NCBI GenBank assembly: GCA_016201825.1 | Contig: JACQCD010000023.1 | Span: 1 to 32,811, forward strand | DNA length: 32,811 nucleotides | Direction of reading: 5' to 3' | Source of the DNA: Nitrospirota bacterium | Lineage (GTDB): Bacteria > Nitrospirota > Nitrospiria > 2-01-FULL-66-17 | In this document: piece after piece, positions 9,631 through 18,813 of the stretch | Layout of the letters: each line of letters opens with the position of its first letter | Numbering within the stretch: position 1 is the stretch's first letter | Translations under genes and position numbers: made by a program | The notes under the pieces: model-generated | Told to the model about the DNA's origin: nothing | The model's database searches: none | Seen by the model: the letters and a program-made list of their open reading frames with translations, nothing else

Positions 9631-10551
9631 ATGTCGGCAGCTTCGCTTGGTCCGCGTGAGTTCGGCGCGACGGAGGAAAAGGGCTGGACGGTGGAGGACT
9701 CGTTTGCCCACTGCGAGACGATCGCGCGCGCGCATTACGAGAACTTCCCGGTGGGGTCGCGGCTGCTGCCTGCCGCCCAGCGCAAGTACCTCTGGGCGAT
9801 CTACGCGTTCGCGCGCACGGCCGACGATTTCGCCGACGAAGCGACCTACCTCGATAACCTGCGCTTGCCGCTGCTGGAGAACTGGGAAGGCCAGCTCCTG
9901 CAGTGCATGTGGCGCAAGCCCCATCACCCCGTCTTCATCGCGCTCAAGGACACGATCGAGCGATTCCGCCTGCCGGTCGAGCCGTTTCAAGACCTCCTCA
10001 CCGCGTTCAAGATGGACGTGGTCATCGATCGGTACCAGACGTTCGACGACTTGCTGGGCTATTGCCGGTGCTCGGCCAATCCGATCGGTCAGCTCGTGCT
10101 GAGTGTCTTCGGGTACCGGGATCCCAGGCTGCACGCGCTCTCGGACGCGATCTGCACCGCGCTCCAGCTCACCAACCATTGGCAGGATGTGGCGATCGAT
10201 TCCACCAAGGGCCGCGTGTACCTCCCGCTGGACGACATGGCCAAGCACGGCTATCCCAGTGAGCAATTGGCGGCCGGCGTGGTGGACGAGGCCTTCCAGC
10301 GACTGATGGCGGATCAGGTGGCGCGAACCCGAGCGCTGTTTGAAGCGGGTCGGCCCTTGCTCGGCGAGGTCGGCCGCGACCTGAGCTTTGAACTGCGGCT
10401 CACGTGGCTGGGCGGGATGGCCATCCTCGACCGGATCGAGGCCGCGGGGTACGACGTGTTTCGGTCCCGCCCCCGCTTAGGCTGGGCCGCGAAGGCGAGC
10501 CTGCTGGCCCGGGCCGCGTGGCCGGGCTCGGTCCGTTCCACCGGCGGCTGA
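9631..10551 (+). CDS. hpnC: squalene/phytoene synthase family, HpnC-type
   Basis: YAFARTADDFADEA aspartate-rich motif, NHWQDVAIDSTKGRVYLP second Asp motif; start trimmed to ATG 9631; stop overlaps the next start. Confidence 0.85.
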   Translation: MSAASLGPREFGATEEKGWTVEDSFAHCETIARAHYENFPVGSRLLPAAQRKYLWAIYAFARTADDFADEATYLDNLRLPLLENWEGQLLQCMWRKPHHPVFIALKDTIERFRLPVEPFQDLLTAFKMDVVIDRYQTFDDLLGYCRCSANPIGQLVLSVFGYRDPRLHALSDAICTALQLTNHWQDVAIDSTKGRVYLPLDDMAKHGYPSEQLAAGVVDEAFQRLMADQVARTRALFEAGRPLLGEVGRDLSFELRLTWLGGMAILDRIEAAGYDVFRSRPRLGWAAKASLLARAAWPGSVRSTGG

Positions 10552-11399
10552 TGGCCTCTTCGACCGCGAATCGGACGGGGTCCTCTCGCGCCAGCAATTT
10601 TCACTACGCTTTTCTGATGCTCCCGCGCGACCAGCGCACGGCGCTGAGCGCCGTGTACGAGTTCTGCAGGGTGGTGGACGACGCGGTGGATCTCGCGAAC
10701 GATTTCGACGAGGCCCGCCGGGCACTGCTCGAATGGCGCCGGGAGTTGGACCGCATCTACGAGGACCGACCCACCCACCCGGTCGGCATCCGGCTCGCTC
10801 CGGTCGTGTCCGCGTATCGCCTGCCGCGCGTCCACTTCGACGAGCTCCTGCTCGGGGTGGCCATGGACATCGGGCGCCCTCGCTACGAATCCTTCGCCGA
10901 GCTGTCGCGCTATACGTATCGCGTCGCGTCCACCGTGGGGCTGCTCTGCCTGCCGATTTTCGGGTGCGAGGGAAAGGCGGCGGAAGCCTACGCGATCGAG
11001 CGCGGCCTTTCGCTCCAATTGACCAACATCATCCGCGACGTCAAAGCGGACGCCGCGCGGGATCGGATCTACCTCCCCCGAGAGGATTTCGAGGCGTTCG
11101 GCTACACCGAGGAGGAGTTGCTCGCCAACGCGCACACCCCGGCGTTCGAGCGCTTGATGGCGCTTGAATGCCGGCGCGCCCGCGAGTCCCACGCGCGGGC
11201 CAAGGCCCTGCTTCCGGATTCGCAACGGCTGCTGGCGCCCGAGATCATGGGCCGCACGTACGAGGCGCTCTTGGACCGGATCGAGGCCTCGGGCTATCGC
11301 CTGTTCGATCGGCCCATCACGCTTCCCACGACGACCAAAGCGGCCATCGCGGTGAAAAGCTGGCTGGGCGCGCGCGGCGCGAATCGCCGCCCGGCGTAA
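10551..11399 (+). CDS. hpnD: presqualene diphosphate synthase, HpnD-type
   Basis: SNFHYAFLMLPRDQRTALSAVYEFCRVVDDAVDLAND; LQLTNIIRDVKADAARDRIYLPREDFEAFGYTEEEL; ATG overlaps hpnC TGA (TGATG). Confidence 0.9.
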   Translation: MASSTANRTGSSRASNFHYAFLMLPRDQRTALSAVYEFCRVVDDAVDLANDFDEARRALLEWRRELDRIYEDRPTHPVGIRLAPVVSAYRLPRVHFDELLLGVAMDIGRPRYESFAELSRYTYRVASTVGLLCLPIFGCEGKAAEAYAIERGLSLQLTNIIRDVKADAARDRIYLPREDFEAFGYTEEELLANAHTPAFERLMALECRRARESHARAKALLPDSQRLLAPEIMGRTYEALLDRIEASGYRLFDRPITLPTTTKAAIAVKSWLGARGANRRPA

Positions 11400-11418
11400 G
11401 GTGCCTCACGAGCGACAC

Positions 11419-11438
11419 GGGGTTGCCGAGGCAACCCC
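11419..11438 (+). terminator. hairpin GGGGTTGC-CGAG-GCAACCCC after hpnD
   Basis: 8-bp perfect stem, 4-nt loop, 19 nt after the hpnD stop; no U-tract, so terminator role is uncertain. Confidence 0.4.
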
Positions 11439-11488
11439 ACCCGAGAAATCATCATGACGATCAGATTCGCGTCTCGAAAGGAGAACCG

Positions 11489-11824
11489 ATGGGCTTAGCA
11501 GATCAGGCGTGCATCCCCTGCCGCGGCGGCGTGCCCCCGCTCCCCCGCGAGCGGGTGGAGAAATTGTTGACCGAATTGGAGCCGGGTTGGACCGCCGCCC
11601 ACGACGGAACCCGGATCGAGCGGACGTTTCAATTCAATGATTTCGCCGAAGCGCTGGCCTTCGCCAACCGGGTCGGCGAGATCGCCGAGCAGGAGGGCCA
11701 CCATCCCGACCTGCACGTCGGGTGGGGTCGCTGCCGGGTCGAGATCTGGACCCACAAAATCAACGGCCTGACCGAAAGCGACTTCTATCTCGCCGCCAAA
11801 ACCGACCGCGCGTACCGCAAGTAA
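11489..11824 (+). CDS. pterin-4a-carbinolamine dehydratase
   Basis: RTFQFNDFAEALAFANRVGEIAEQEGHHPDLHVGWGRCRVEIWTHKINGLTESDFYLAAKTD; RBS GAAAGGAG before ATG 11489. Confidence 0.93.
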   Translation: MGLADQACIPCRGGVPPLPRERVEKLLTELEPGWTAAHDGTRIERTFQFNDFAEALAFANRVGEIAEQEGHHPDLHVGWGRCRVEIWTHKINGLTESDFYLAAKTDRAYRK

Positions 11825-11828
11825 GGGC

Positions 11829-11848
11829 GGGCGCACAGCAGTGCGCCC
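11829..11848. repeat. inverted repeat GGGCGCAC-AGCA-GTGCGCCC
   Basis: Perfect 8-bp stem just downstream of the dehydratase stop, in a convergent intergenic region. Confidence 0.7.
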
Positions 11849-11880
11849 CTACCCGATTGCGGTTTACTGTCCGGACCGCG

Positions 11881-12004
11881 CTGAGCGCCAAGAAGGCGGC
11901 GAATGCAAGGCGGAGTGAGGCGCCGCACCGGAGCGTACTGTGTCGTACGTGAGGACGCGGCGCCGAAGCGACAACGCAGCAGGCGCCGCCTTATCGGCGC
12001 TCAG
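11881..12004. repeat. about 124-bp nested-palindrome repeat element
   Basis: Outer arms CTGAGCGCCAAGAAGGCGGCG (11881-11901) and the reverse complement of 11984-12004 (CTGAGCGCCGATAAGGCGGCG), 19/21 match; inner GGCGCCGC...GCGGCGCC and CGTAC-TGTGTC-GTACG. Confidence 0.7.
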
Positions 12005-13224
12005 GACCGATAAGAGGCGTTGATTCGGACATAGTCCTCCGACAAATCGCACGTCCGCACCATCGCTTCGCCGCGGCCCTGGCCGAGATCGACGGTCACG
12101 GTGAATTCGCGCTGTTTGAGGATGATCGCCGCCTCGGCCTCCGCCGAAGACCCCGCCCCCACCCCCTGCCGGACCACCGCCACCGGGCCGATGCGGAGCG
12201 CGATGCGGTCCGGCCGAAGAGGGACGCCCGCGTTGCCGATGGCCGAGATCGTCCGTCCCCAATTCGCGTCCTCCCCGTGCCAGGCCGTCTTCACCAACGG
12301 GGAACGCGCAACCGCCAGCAACACGCGCTTGGCCGCCGCCGTGCTGGACGCGCCGGTCACGCGAAGCGTGACCAACTTGCTGGCGCCCTCGCCGTCCCGC
12401 ACGATCATCAGCGCCAGACGCTCGCACACCAGGTGCATCACCGCCTCAAAGCGCGCAAGCCCGGGACCCGAGGCAAGCGGCGTGTTCTTGGCCTGGCCGT
12501 TGGCCAGGCACAGGACGAGATCGTTGGGGCTCGTCTCGCCATCGACGTCGATCGCGTTAAACGTCGCGTCGACCACGCGCTTGAGCACGCTCTGCAGCGT
12601 GCGGGGTGCAATGGCCGCGTCGGTCGTGAGGAACGCCAGCATGGTCGCCATCTGGGGGTGGATCATGCCGGAACCCTTGGCCATCCCGCCGACGGTGATG
12701 GCGATGCGGCCCGCGGTTTCGCGGACCGCGATTTCTTTCGCGAGGGTGTCGGTCGTGAGAATCGCGGCGGCCGCTGCCGCGCCCCCCGTGGCGGCCAATT
12801 GCAGCGCCGCGCGCGCGATCCCACCCCGGACGCGGTCCATCGGCAACCGCGCGCCGATCACGCCGGTCGAGGCCACCAGCACCGCGCCCTCGTCCACGCC
12901 GAGGACGTTGGCCGCTTCGGCGGCCATCGCTTTGGCGTCAGCCAGCCCCGGCGCTCCGGTACAGGCATTCGCGCACCCGCTGTTGATCACCACCGCCCGC
13001 GCGCGGCCCCGTTTGAGCCGGGGCTGATCGACTACGATCGGCGCGGCCTTGATACGATTGGTGGTGGCGACCCCGGCCACCGAGGCCTCGACGTCGGACA
13101 CCAGCAGCGCGAGGTCGAGTTGTTCGTTCTTCTTGATCCCGCACGCGACCCCGCTCGCCCGAAAGCCCTTGGGCGCGGTCACGCCGCCGGGGACGTGGAG
13201 TGGCGCGTCGGATTGGCGCGTCAC
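12001..13224 (-). CDS. argJ: bifunctional glutamate N-acetyltransferase/amino-acid acetyltransferase (ArgJ)
   Basis: VINSGCANACTGAPGLADAKAMA, ASTGVIGARLPMDRV, KGSGMIHPQMATMLAFLTTDA, DGETSPNDLVL; probable GTG start at 13224 (GTGA overlap with argC stop); ORF track extends to 13272. Confidence 0.96.
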   Translation of the reverse strand: MTRQSDAPLHVPGGVTAPKGFRASGVACGIKKNEQLDLALLVSDVEASVAGVATTNRIKAAPIVVDQPRLKRGRARAVVINSGCANACTGAPGLADAKAMAAEAANVLGVDEGAVLVASTGVIGARLPMDRVRGGIARAALQLAATGGAAAAAAILTTDTLAKEIAVRETAGRIAITVGGMAKGSGMIHPQMATMLAFLTTDAAIAPRTLQSVLKRVVDATFNAIDVDGETSPNDLVLCLANGQAKNTPLASGPGLARFEAVMHLVCERLALMIVRDGEGASKLVTLRVTGASSTAAAKRVLLAVARSPLVKTAWHGEDANWGRTISAIGNAGVPLRPDRIALRIGPVAVVRQGVGAGSSAEAEAAIILKQREFTVTVDLGQGRGEAMVRTCDLSEDYVRINASYRS

Positions 13225-14324
13225 GGAAAGACCGGGGGCGCGGTCAACCCCAAGGATTCGGGATAGCCGCACATCAGATTCATGTTCTGGATCGCCTGGC
13301 CCGCGGCGCCCTTGACCAAGTTGTCGATCGCCGACATCAACACCACGCGCTTCGCCTCGGGGTCCACCGCGACGCCGACGTCGCAGTAATTCGATCCCCA
13401 GACCGCCTTGGTCTGCGGAGATTCACCCTCCTCGAGCACCCGCACGAAGGGCTCGTCCTTGTAGAAACCTCGGTAGATCGCGAGCGCGCGCTCGGGCGTG
13501 AGCGCCGCGGCGGTCTCCGCGTAAATCGTGCAGAAGATCCCGCGGGTCATGGGCACGAGGTGGGGCGTAAACACCACCGGCGGCGCCACGTTCGCAAGCC
13601 GCGCCAACTCCTGGCTGATCTCGGGCTGGTGGCGGTGGTGGCCCACTTTGTACGCCATCAGCCCTTCGTTGGCTTCGGGGAAATGATAGGGCAGGGACGC
13701 GCCGCGGCCGGCGCCTGAAATGCCGGACTTGGCGTCGATGATCACCGCCGCACCCGGGCGCATCAACCCCTTCTTGACCAGCGGGGCCAGCGCGAGCAGG
13801 GCCGCCGTGGGATAGCACCCCGGGTTGCCCACCACGCGGGCTCGGGCAATGCGCCGCCGGTGGAGCTCCGGGAGCCCATACACCGCCTTGGCCAAGAGCG
13901 TCGGATACCGGTGGGGAACGGCGTACCAGCGCTGATACGTCGCGGGATCCACGAAACGATAGTCGGGGCTCAAATCCACCACGCGGCGGCCCAAACCCAC
14001 CAGCGATGCGACCGCCTGCATCGCCGACCCGCTGGGCAGCGCCACGAACACCAGATCGGCCCGTGCGGCGATCTTTTCCGGGTCGAACGCGACCAACGGC
14101 TGGTCGACGAGCCGGGCCAGGGACGGGAATACCTCGCCCAACGACTTGCCGGCCGACTGCTCGGACGTCACCGCGGCGATGGTCACACGGGGATGCGTCA
14201 CCAAGAGGCGAAGCAACTCCCCGCCGGTGTATCCGGTCGCGCCGACGACGGCGACTCGAAGTGCGGGCGTCTTGGTCGCGGTCGCGCCGGTCTTGGATCG
14301 GTCCATCTTCACCGTGTCACCCAC
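13221..14324 (-). CDS. argC: N-acetyl-gamma-glutamyl-phosphate reductase (ArgC)
   Basis: LRVAVVGATGYTGGELLRLLVTHPRV, VVGNPGCYPTAALLALAPL; 14324 start is GTG, alternative ATG at 14306. Confidence 0.96.
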   Translation of the reverse strand: MGDTVKMDRSKTGATATKTPALRVAVVGATGYTGGELLRLLVTHPRVTIAAVTSEQSAGKSLGEVFPSLARLVDQPLVAFDPEKIAARADLVFVALPSGSAMQAVASLVGLGRRVVDLSPDYRFVDPATYQRWYAVPHRYPTLLAKAVYGLPELHRRRIARARVVGNPGCYPTAALLALAPLVKKGLMRPGAAVIIDAKSGISGAGRGASLPYHFPEANEGLMAYKVGHHRHQPEISQELARLANVAPPVVFTPHLVPMTRGIFCTIYAETAAALTPERALAIYRGFYKDEPFVRVLEEGESPQTKAVWGSNYCDVGVAVDPEAKRVVLMSAIDNLVKGAAGQAIQNMNLMCGYPESLGLTAPPVFP

Positions 14325-14356
14325 AAAAAAAAGGAAGGCCGTCTTCGACCTTCCTT
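14325..14356 (-). terminator. Rho-independent terminator of rplM-rpsI
   Basis: Minus strand AAGGAAGG-TCGAAGACGG-CCTTCCTT followed by a T run (AAAAAAAA at 14325-14332 on plus). Confidence 0.85.
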
Positions 14357-14440
14357 GTACGCGTCTTCCGAAACCATCATCTCGCAGCCTCTGACCTCAA
14401 GGCCCCCCTGCAATGCGGGTGGTCAAGCTCCCGGGAGCCG

Positions 14441-14830
14441 TCAACGCTTGGAGAACTGGAAACGAGCCCTGGCGCCCTTCTGGCCGTACTTCTTCCGTTC
14501 CTTCATCCGCGGGTCGCGGCTCAAGAAGCCGTCGGTCTTTAAGCGCGGGCGCAAGCTCTGGTTGACCAACAACAGCGCGCGGGCGATGCCGTGGCGAATC
14601 GCGCCGGCTTGTCCGGTGAGCCCGCCGCCGCCGACATTGACGAACACATCATACCGGCCCACCATGCTCGTGGCTTCCAACGGCTGCCTCACCTGGAGCT
14701 TCCACGCGTCGCGAGGAAAGTATTCCTCGTACGGCCGATCGTTGATCAGGATCTTCCCCTCGCCGGGCCGCAAAATCACGCGGGCCACCGCGTTTTTCCG
14801 CCGTCCCGTCCCCATAAACTGGCTGACCAT
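14441..14830 (-). CDS. rpsI: 30S ribosomal protein S9
   Basis: [34 protein letters not shown]...[32 protein letters not shown]. Confidence 0.98.
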   Translation of the reverse strand: MVSQFMGTGRRKNAVARVILRPGEGKILINDRPYEEYFPRDAWKLQVRQPLEATSMVGRYDVFVNVGGGGLTGQAGAIRHGIARALLLVNQSLRPRLKTDGFLSRDPRMKERKKYGQKGARARFQFSKR

Positions 14831-15282
14831 TAGCTACCTCCCCGTCGGGACGATTTCAACGCGAACGGCTTCGGACCCTGCGCGACGTGCGGGTGCGTTG
14901 CCCCGCGGTAGACTCGCAGCTTGGTGGCCATGTGCTTCCCCAGCTTGTTCTTGGGAAGCATCCCCGTGATGGCCGCCGTGAGCACGCGCTCGGGCTTCTC
15001 ACGCATCAGCGTGCCCGCCGAAACTTCTTTAAGCCCTCCGGGATAGCCGCTGTGACGCCGGTACAGCTTTTGGCGGAGCTTATCGCCGGTCATGACCACC
15101 TTGTCGGCGTTGATGACCACGACATGGTCTCCGGTATCGACGTGGGGGGTAAAGATCGGTTTGTTCTTCCCCCGCAGCAGCACCGCCACCTGGACGGCGA
15201 GCCGACCCAGAACCTGGCCTTCGGCGTCGACCACGTGCCACGCCCGTTCAATTTCTTCTTTTTTCGCTGAAACTGTTTTCAT
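14830..15282 (-). CDS. rplM: 50S ribosomal protein L13
   Basis: [74 protein letters not shown] overlap with rpsI. Confidence 0.98.
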   Translation of the reverse strand: MKTVSAKKEEIERAWHVVDAEGQVLGRLAVQVAVLLRGKNKPIFTPHVDTGDHVVVINADKVVMTGDKLRQKLYRRHSGYPGGLKEVSAGTLMREKPERVLTAAITGMLPKNKLGKHMATKLRVYRGATHPHVAQGPKPFALKSSRRGGS

Positions 15283-15322
15283 ATCCCTCGATCCACAAGT
15301 GATGCGACGTTACAAAGGTGCT

Positions 15323-15352
15323 ATTTGACCAAAAACGACCGGGACTTGTCAA
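15323..15352 (-). promoter_or_regulatory. putative sigma-70 promoter of rplM-rpsI
   Basis: Minus strand TTGACA-N18-TCAAAT, about 41 nt upstream of the rplM start. Confidence 0.45.
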
Positions 15353-15427
15353 GGGAATTTTCGTGCTTCCCTGCACCTCGAAATTCTGGTACAAAGATCC
15401 CTCGACCATCCCCGGGAGTCACCCCTC

Positions 15428-16219
15428 GTGTCCTCCACGTTCTACATCGCCTACAAGCTCGCAAAAATCTTCGTGTACCCTCTCACCTGGGCTCTCGCGC
15501 TGCTGACGTTCGCGCTCCTCTGGTCGCGGCCCTCCCATCTGCGGCGCGCTCGGATCTGCCTCCTCCTCGCCCTGGCGATCGTGTACGGGTTGTCGATCTC
15601 CCCGGTCAGCCACGCCCTCGTGCAATCGCTGGAGCGGAGGTATCCCCCCGACGCCGGTCGCGCCCACGTCGGCGGCGCCCCCTACGAGGCCGTCGTGGTA
15701 CTCGCCGGCGGCGTCGATCGGAAAGGGGGGCTGCGCCCGCGGGATATGCTGGCCCCGGCGTCGCTTTACCGACTGCTCTGCGGACGAGAGCTCATGCTGC
15801 GGGGCGTCGCACACACGCTGGTGCTGAGCGGCGGCAACGCCGACCCCCTTGAGGAGGCCGTCCCTGAAGCGTCGATTATGGCCGAGACCCTGAAGGCCTG
15901 GGGGCCGGTGACGTGGACCATTCAGATCGAGGCACGGTCGCGCACCACGTACGAAAACGCGGTCGAAACCCGAAAACTCCTGCACGATCAAGCGCGGGTC
16001 GCGCTGGTGACGTCGGCCATGCACATGCCGCGGTCAATGGCCCTCTTCCGCCGACAAGGACTCGATGCCACGGCGTTCCCTTGTGAGTTCGCCGTGGGGG
16101 AAGCCCCTTCCAACTGGATGCAATTCATTCCCAGCGTGGTCCACCTCGACTTGAGCACGCTCGCGATCAACGAGTGGGTCGGGCTGGGTTTGTACCGCCT
16201 CGCTGGCAAGGCCGGCTGA
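15428..16219 (+). CDS. YdcF/DUF218 (ElyC-like) membrane-anchored protein
   Basis: Two N-terminal TM segments; YEAVVVLAGGV, TLVLSGGNAD, ARSRTTYENAVETRKLL, VALVTSAMHMPRSMALFRRQGLDATAFPC. Confidence 0.88.
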   Translation: MSSTFYIAYKLAKIFVYPLTWALALLTFALLWSRPSHLRRARICLLLALAIVYGLSISPVSHALVQSLERRYPPDAGRAHVGGAPYEAVVVLAGGVDRKGGLRPRDMLAPASLYRLLCGRELMLRGVAHTLVLSGGNADPLEEAVPEASIMAETLKAWGPVTWTIQIEARSRTTYENAVETRKLLHDQARVALVTSAMHMPRSMALFRRQGLDATAFPCEFAVGEAPSNWMQFIPSVVHLDLSTLAINEWVGLGLYRLAGKAG

Positions 16220-16253
16220 TCGCGCTGCCGGAGGGGCGCGGACCGGTCCTCCA

Positions 16254-16679
16254 TTACTCAGCCGAGGGGGGTTGTCGGCCGTGGCCCGAACCTCCGCGGA
16301 AGGGAAGAGCCTCCCACTTCGCCTTCAACTCGGGATGAGCCTCAAGAAACGCCGTGACGGCGGCCTCGTCTTGAAATACCTCTTTCTTGCGACGATTGTA
16401 TTCCTCGGTGGTCAGGTCGTACTTCTTCAAGATCCCGGCCACGGTCTGATCGATCTGTTCGACCATCGCTTCCCGCTCTTCGACCGGCGGGCTGCCGGCG
16501 TTCGGCCCCATCTTGGAAAAGAAATCCTTCATCGCGGCCCCGATGTCGATCTGGATTCGGAGATACCGTTCCAGTTCCGACATCTTGGCCGGCGCGTCGG
16601 CGGCCGTCGCCGGACCCGGTGACGCGGCCAGCATGAGCCCGGCGAACACGGACAAGACGATCAGGCGGACACCACGCAT
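16254..16679 (-). CDS. hypothetical exported protein
   Basis: MRGVRLIVLSVFAGLMLAASPGPATAADA signal peptide, then helical charged sequence; start trimmed to ATG 16679. Confidence 0.65.
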   Translation of the reverse strand: MRGVRLIVLSVFAGLMLAASPGPATAADAPAKMSELERYLRIQIDIGAAMKDFFSKMGPNAGSPPVEEREAMVEQIDQTVAGILKKYDLTTEEYNRRKKEVFQDEAAVTAFLEAHPELKAKWEALPFRGGSGHGRQPPSAE

Positions 16680-16861
16680 GAGAGATCCCTCGGCTGATGA
16701 CTCGCGTAGCCGGACGCCGATGAGCCGGCGGCAAACGACCACGGGATCATACGGCAGCCCGGTGCGGGCTGTCAACGACGGGCCCCACGTGGCGATCGGG
16801 GCGGCGATCGTGGTATGCAGGAGGAGACCGCCGTTCTAAACCGCCAAGGACAAGGAGTCCG

Positions 16862-18088
16862 ATGAGTTCACGACTCAAGAAGAGTATCGTCATGATCGTC
16901 GCCGCGCTGGCCGTGGTCGCCGCGGTCGCCGCCTACCGCGCCACCCGAGTCATCGAAGTCGCGACCGCGCCCGTCGCACGGGGAGAGATGGTTCTCACCG
17001 TCACGCCCACCGAGACCGGAACGGTGGAGACCGAGGACACCGCGTTGGTCAAGGCCGAAATCGGGGAGCCGGTCACCGAGGTCGCGGTTCGCGAAGGCGA
17101 CGTCGTGAAGGCCGGGGCGATTCTGGTCCGCCTCGCTCCCACCTCTCTGCAGGCACGGTTGACCCTCGCCCGATCGAGCCTGGCGGCCGCCCGCGCGCGG
17201 CTCGACTCCGCCCGCATCGCACTCCACCTGGAGCAGGGGCGGACCGACGCGGCTTTGAAGGAGGCTCAGGCCCGTTTCGACAGCGTGAAGCAGCGCTACG
17301 ACAAGAAACGCCAACTGGCGCAGAGCGGCTTGATCTCGGCCGACGAGATGGAGACGCTGGAGGCCGAGCTGGCCTCAACCGCCGCGGGTCTCGAGACCGC
17401 CAAGGTCAATCGCGAACAGGTCGGCCTCCAACAACGCCAGATCACGGCGGCCGAGGCCGAGGTCGCGCAGCAGGAGGCCTCGGTCCGCGTGGCGGAGCTG
17501 GACCTCGACCACACCGTGATCCGCTCGCCGATCGACGGCACGGTGATGGAGGCGCCGGTGAAGCCGGGGGAGCTGGTCTTGCCCGGCACCCCCGTCGCGC
17601 GGATCACGCGCCGCGGCGATCTCCATATCAAAGCGTTGATCGACGAAGTGGATCTGGCGCGCGTCCACCTCGGACAACCGGCGCGGATCACGTTCGACCT
17701 GTTGCCGGGCCGCACCTTCGAGGGCACGGTGAGCGAGATCTCACCCGCGGTATCGGTGGAGCGGCTCAAGAGCCGGACCGTGCCGGTCAAGATCCGTCTG
17801 GCCCGGCCCCTTCCGGAGTTGCAGCCCGGACTGTCGGCCGACGTCGAGATCGTCGTGGAGACCCTGCCCGACGTGCTCTACGTCCCGACCGAGGCGGTCA
17901 TGTCGAAGGACAAGGAGCAGTTCGTCTACGTCGTCGACCGGGGGGTCGTCGCCAAGCGCCCGGTGCAGACCGGCCGCTCCAGTTGGGACGCCACCGAAAT
18001 CCGCAGCGGCGTAGCCCGGGGCGAGGCGGTGATCACGTCGCTGGACCTGGAAGCCCTGAAGCCCGGGGTGCGGGTAAAGCCGAGATAA
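16862..18088 (+). CDS. efflux RND/MacA-type periplasmic adaptor (HlyD family)
   Basis: N-terminal TM, lipoyl halves, coiled coil (SSLAAARARLDSARIAL...), DLDHTVIRSPIDGTVMEAPVKPGELV. Confidence 0.9.
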   Translation: MSSRLKKSIVMIVAALAVVAAVAAYRATRVIEVATAPVARGEMVLTVTPTETGTVETEDTALVKAEIGEPVTEVAVREGDVVKAGAILVRLAPTSLQARLTLARSSLAAARARLDSARIALHLEQGRTDAALKEAQARFDSVKQRYDKKRQLAQSGLISADEMETLEAELASTAAGLETAKVNREQVGLQQRQITAAEAEVAQQEASVRVAELDLDHTVIRSPIDGTVMEAPVKPGELVLPGTPVARITRRGDLHIKALIDEVDLARVHLGQPARITFDLLPGRTFEGTVSEISPAVSVERLKSRTVPVKIRLARPLPELQPGLSADVEIVVETLPDVLYVPTEAVMSKDKEQFVYVVDRGVVAKRPVQTGRSSWDATEIRSGVARGEAVITSLDLEALKPGVRVKPR

Positions 18089-18090
18089 CC

Positions 18091-18813
18091 GTGGCCGCCA
18101 CGCCGCTCATCCAGCTTCAGGATGTCACGAAGGTCTACGTGACCGGCCAGATTCGGTACGAGGTCCTCAAGCAGATTTCCATCGAGATCGAGAGCGCCGA
18201 GTACGTGGCGATCAGCGGGGCCTCGGGCTCGGGTAAATCCACGCTCCTGCACATCATCGGCTGTCTGGATACACCCACCTCGGGCAGCTATCGACTCAAG
18301 GGTGAAGAAGTCTCCCGGAAGGGCGACGTGGAACTGGCGCGGATCCGCAACCAGACGTTCGGCTTCGTCTTCCAATCGTTCAACCTCCTGGGCCGCTACA
18401 CGATCACCGACAACGTCGCGTTGCCGATGGTGTACCGGGGCATCGCGCGCCGGGCGCGGACCGAAAAAGCCAAGACGCTGCTGACCCGGGTCGGCCTCAG
18501 CGGCTTTTTCGGCCACCGGCCCTCCGAGCTGTCCGGCGGGATGCAACAGCGCGTGGCCATCGCCCGGGCGTTGGCCAACGACCCCACCGTCCTCTTCGCC
18601 GACGAACCAACCGGGAACTTGGACACCAAGACCGGCTTGGACATCATCCGGTTGTTCGGAGAGTTGAACGCCGAGGGCACCACCGTGATGGTCGTGTCGC
18701 ACGATCTGCGCGTGGCCCAGCACGCCGGCCGGGTCATCACCCTGGAGGACGGGCGGATCATCGACGACCGACGCCACGCGGCCGCCGAGCCGGCCGAGAC
18801 GAGGACGCCGTGA
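18091..18813 (+). CDS. MacB/LolD-type ABC transporter ATP-binding protein
   Basis: GASGSGKSTLLHIIGCLDTPTSG (Walker A), LSGGMQQRVAIARAL, VLFADEPTGNLD; GTG start at 18091. Confidence 0.95.
   Translation: MAATPLIQLQDVTKVYVTGQIRYEVLKQISIEIESAEYVAISGASGSGKSTLLHIIGCLDTPTSGSYRLKGEEVSRKGDVELARIRNQTFGFVFQSFNLLGRYTITDNVALPMVYRGIARRARTEKAKTLLTRVGLSGFFGHRPSELSGGMQQRVAIARALANDPTVLFADEPTGNLDTKTGLDIIRLFGELNAEGTTVMVVSHDLRVAQHAGRVITLEDGRIIDDRRHAAAEPAETRTP

Noticed and set aside
8872-10266. 464-aa minus-strand ORF across purT and hpnC
   Set aside because: Out-of-frame with purT and antisense to hpnC; no recognisable domain.
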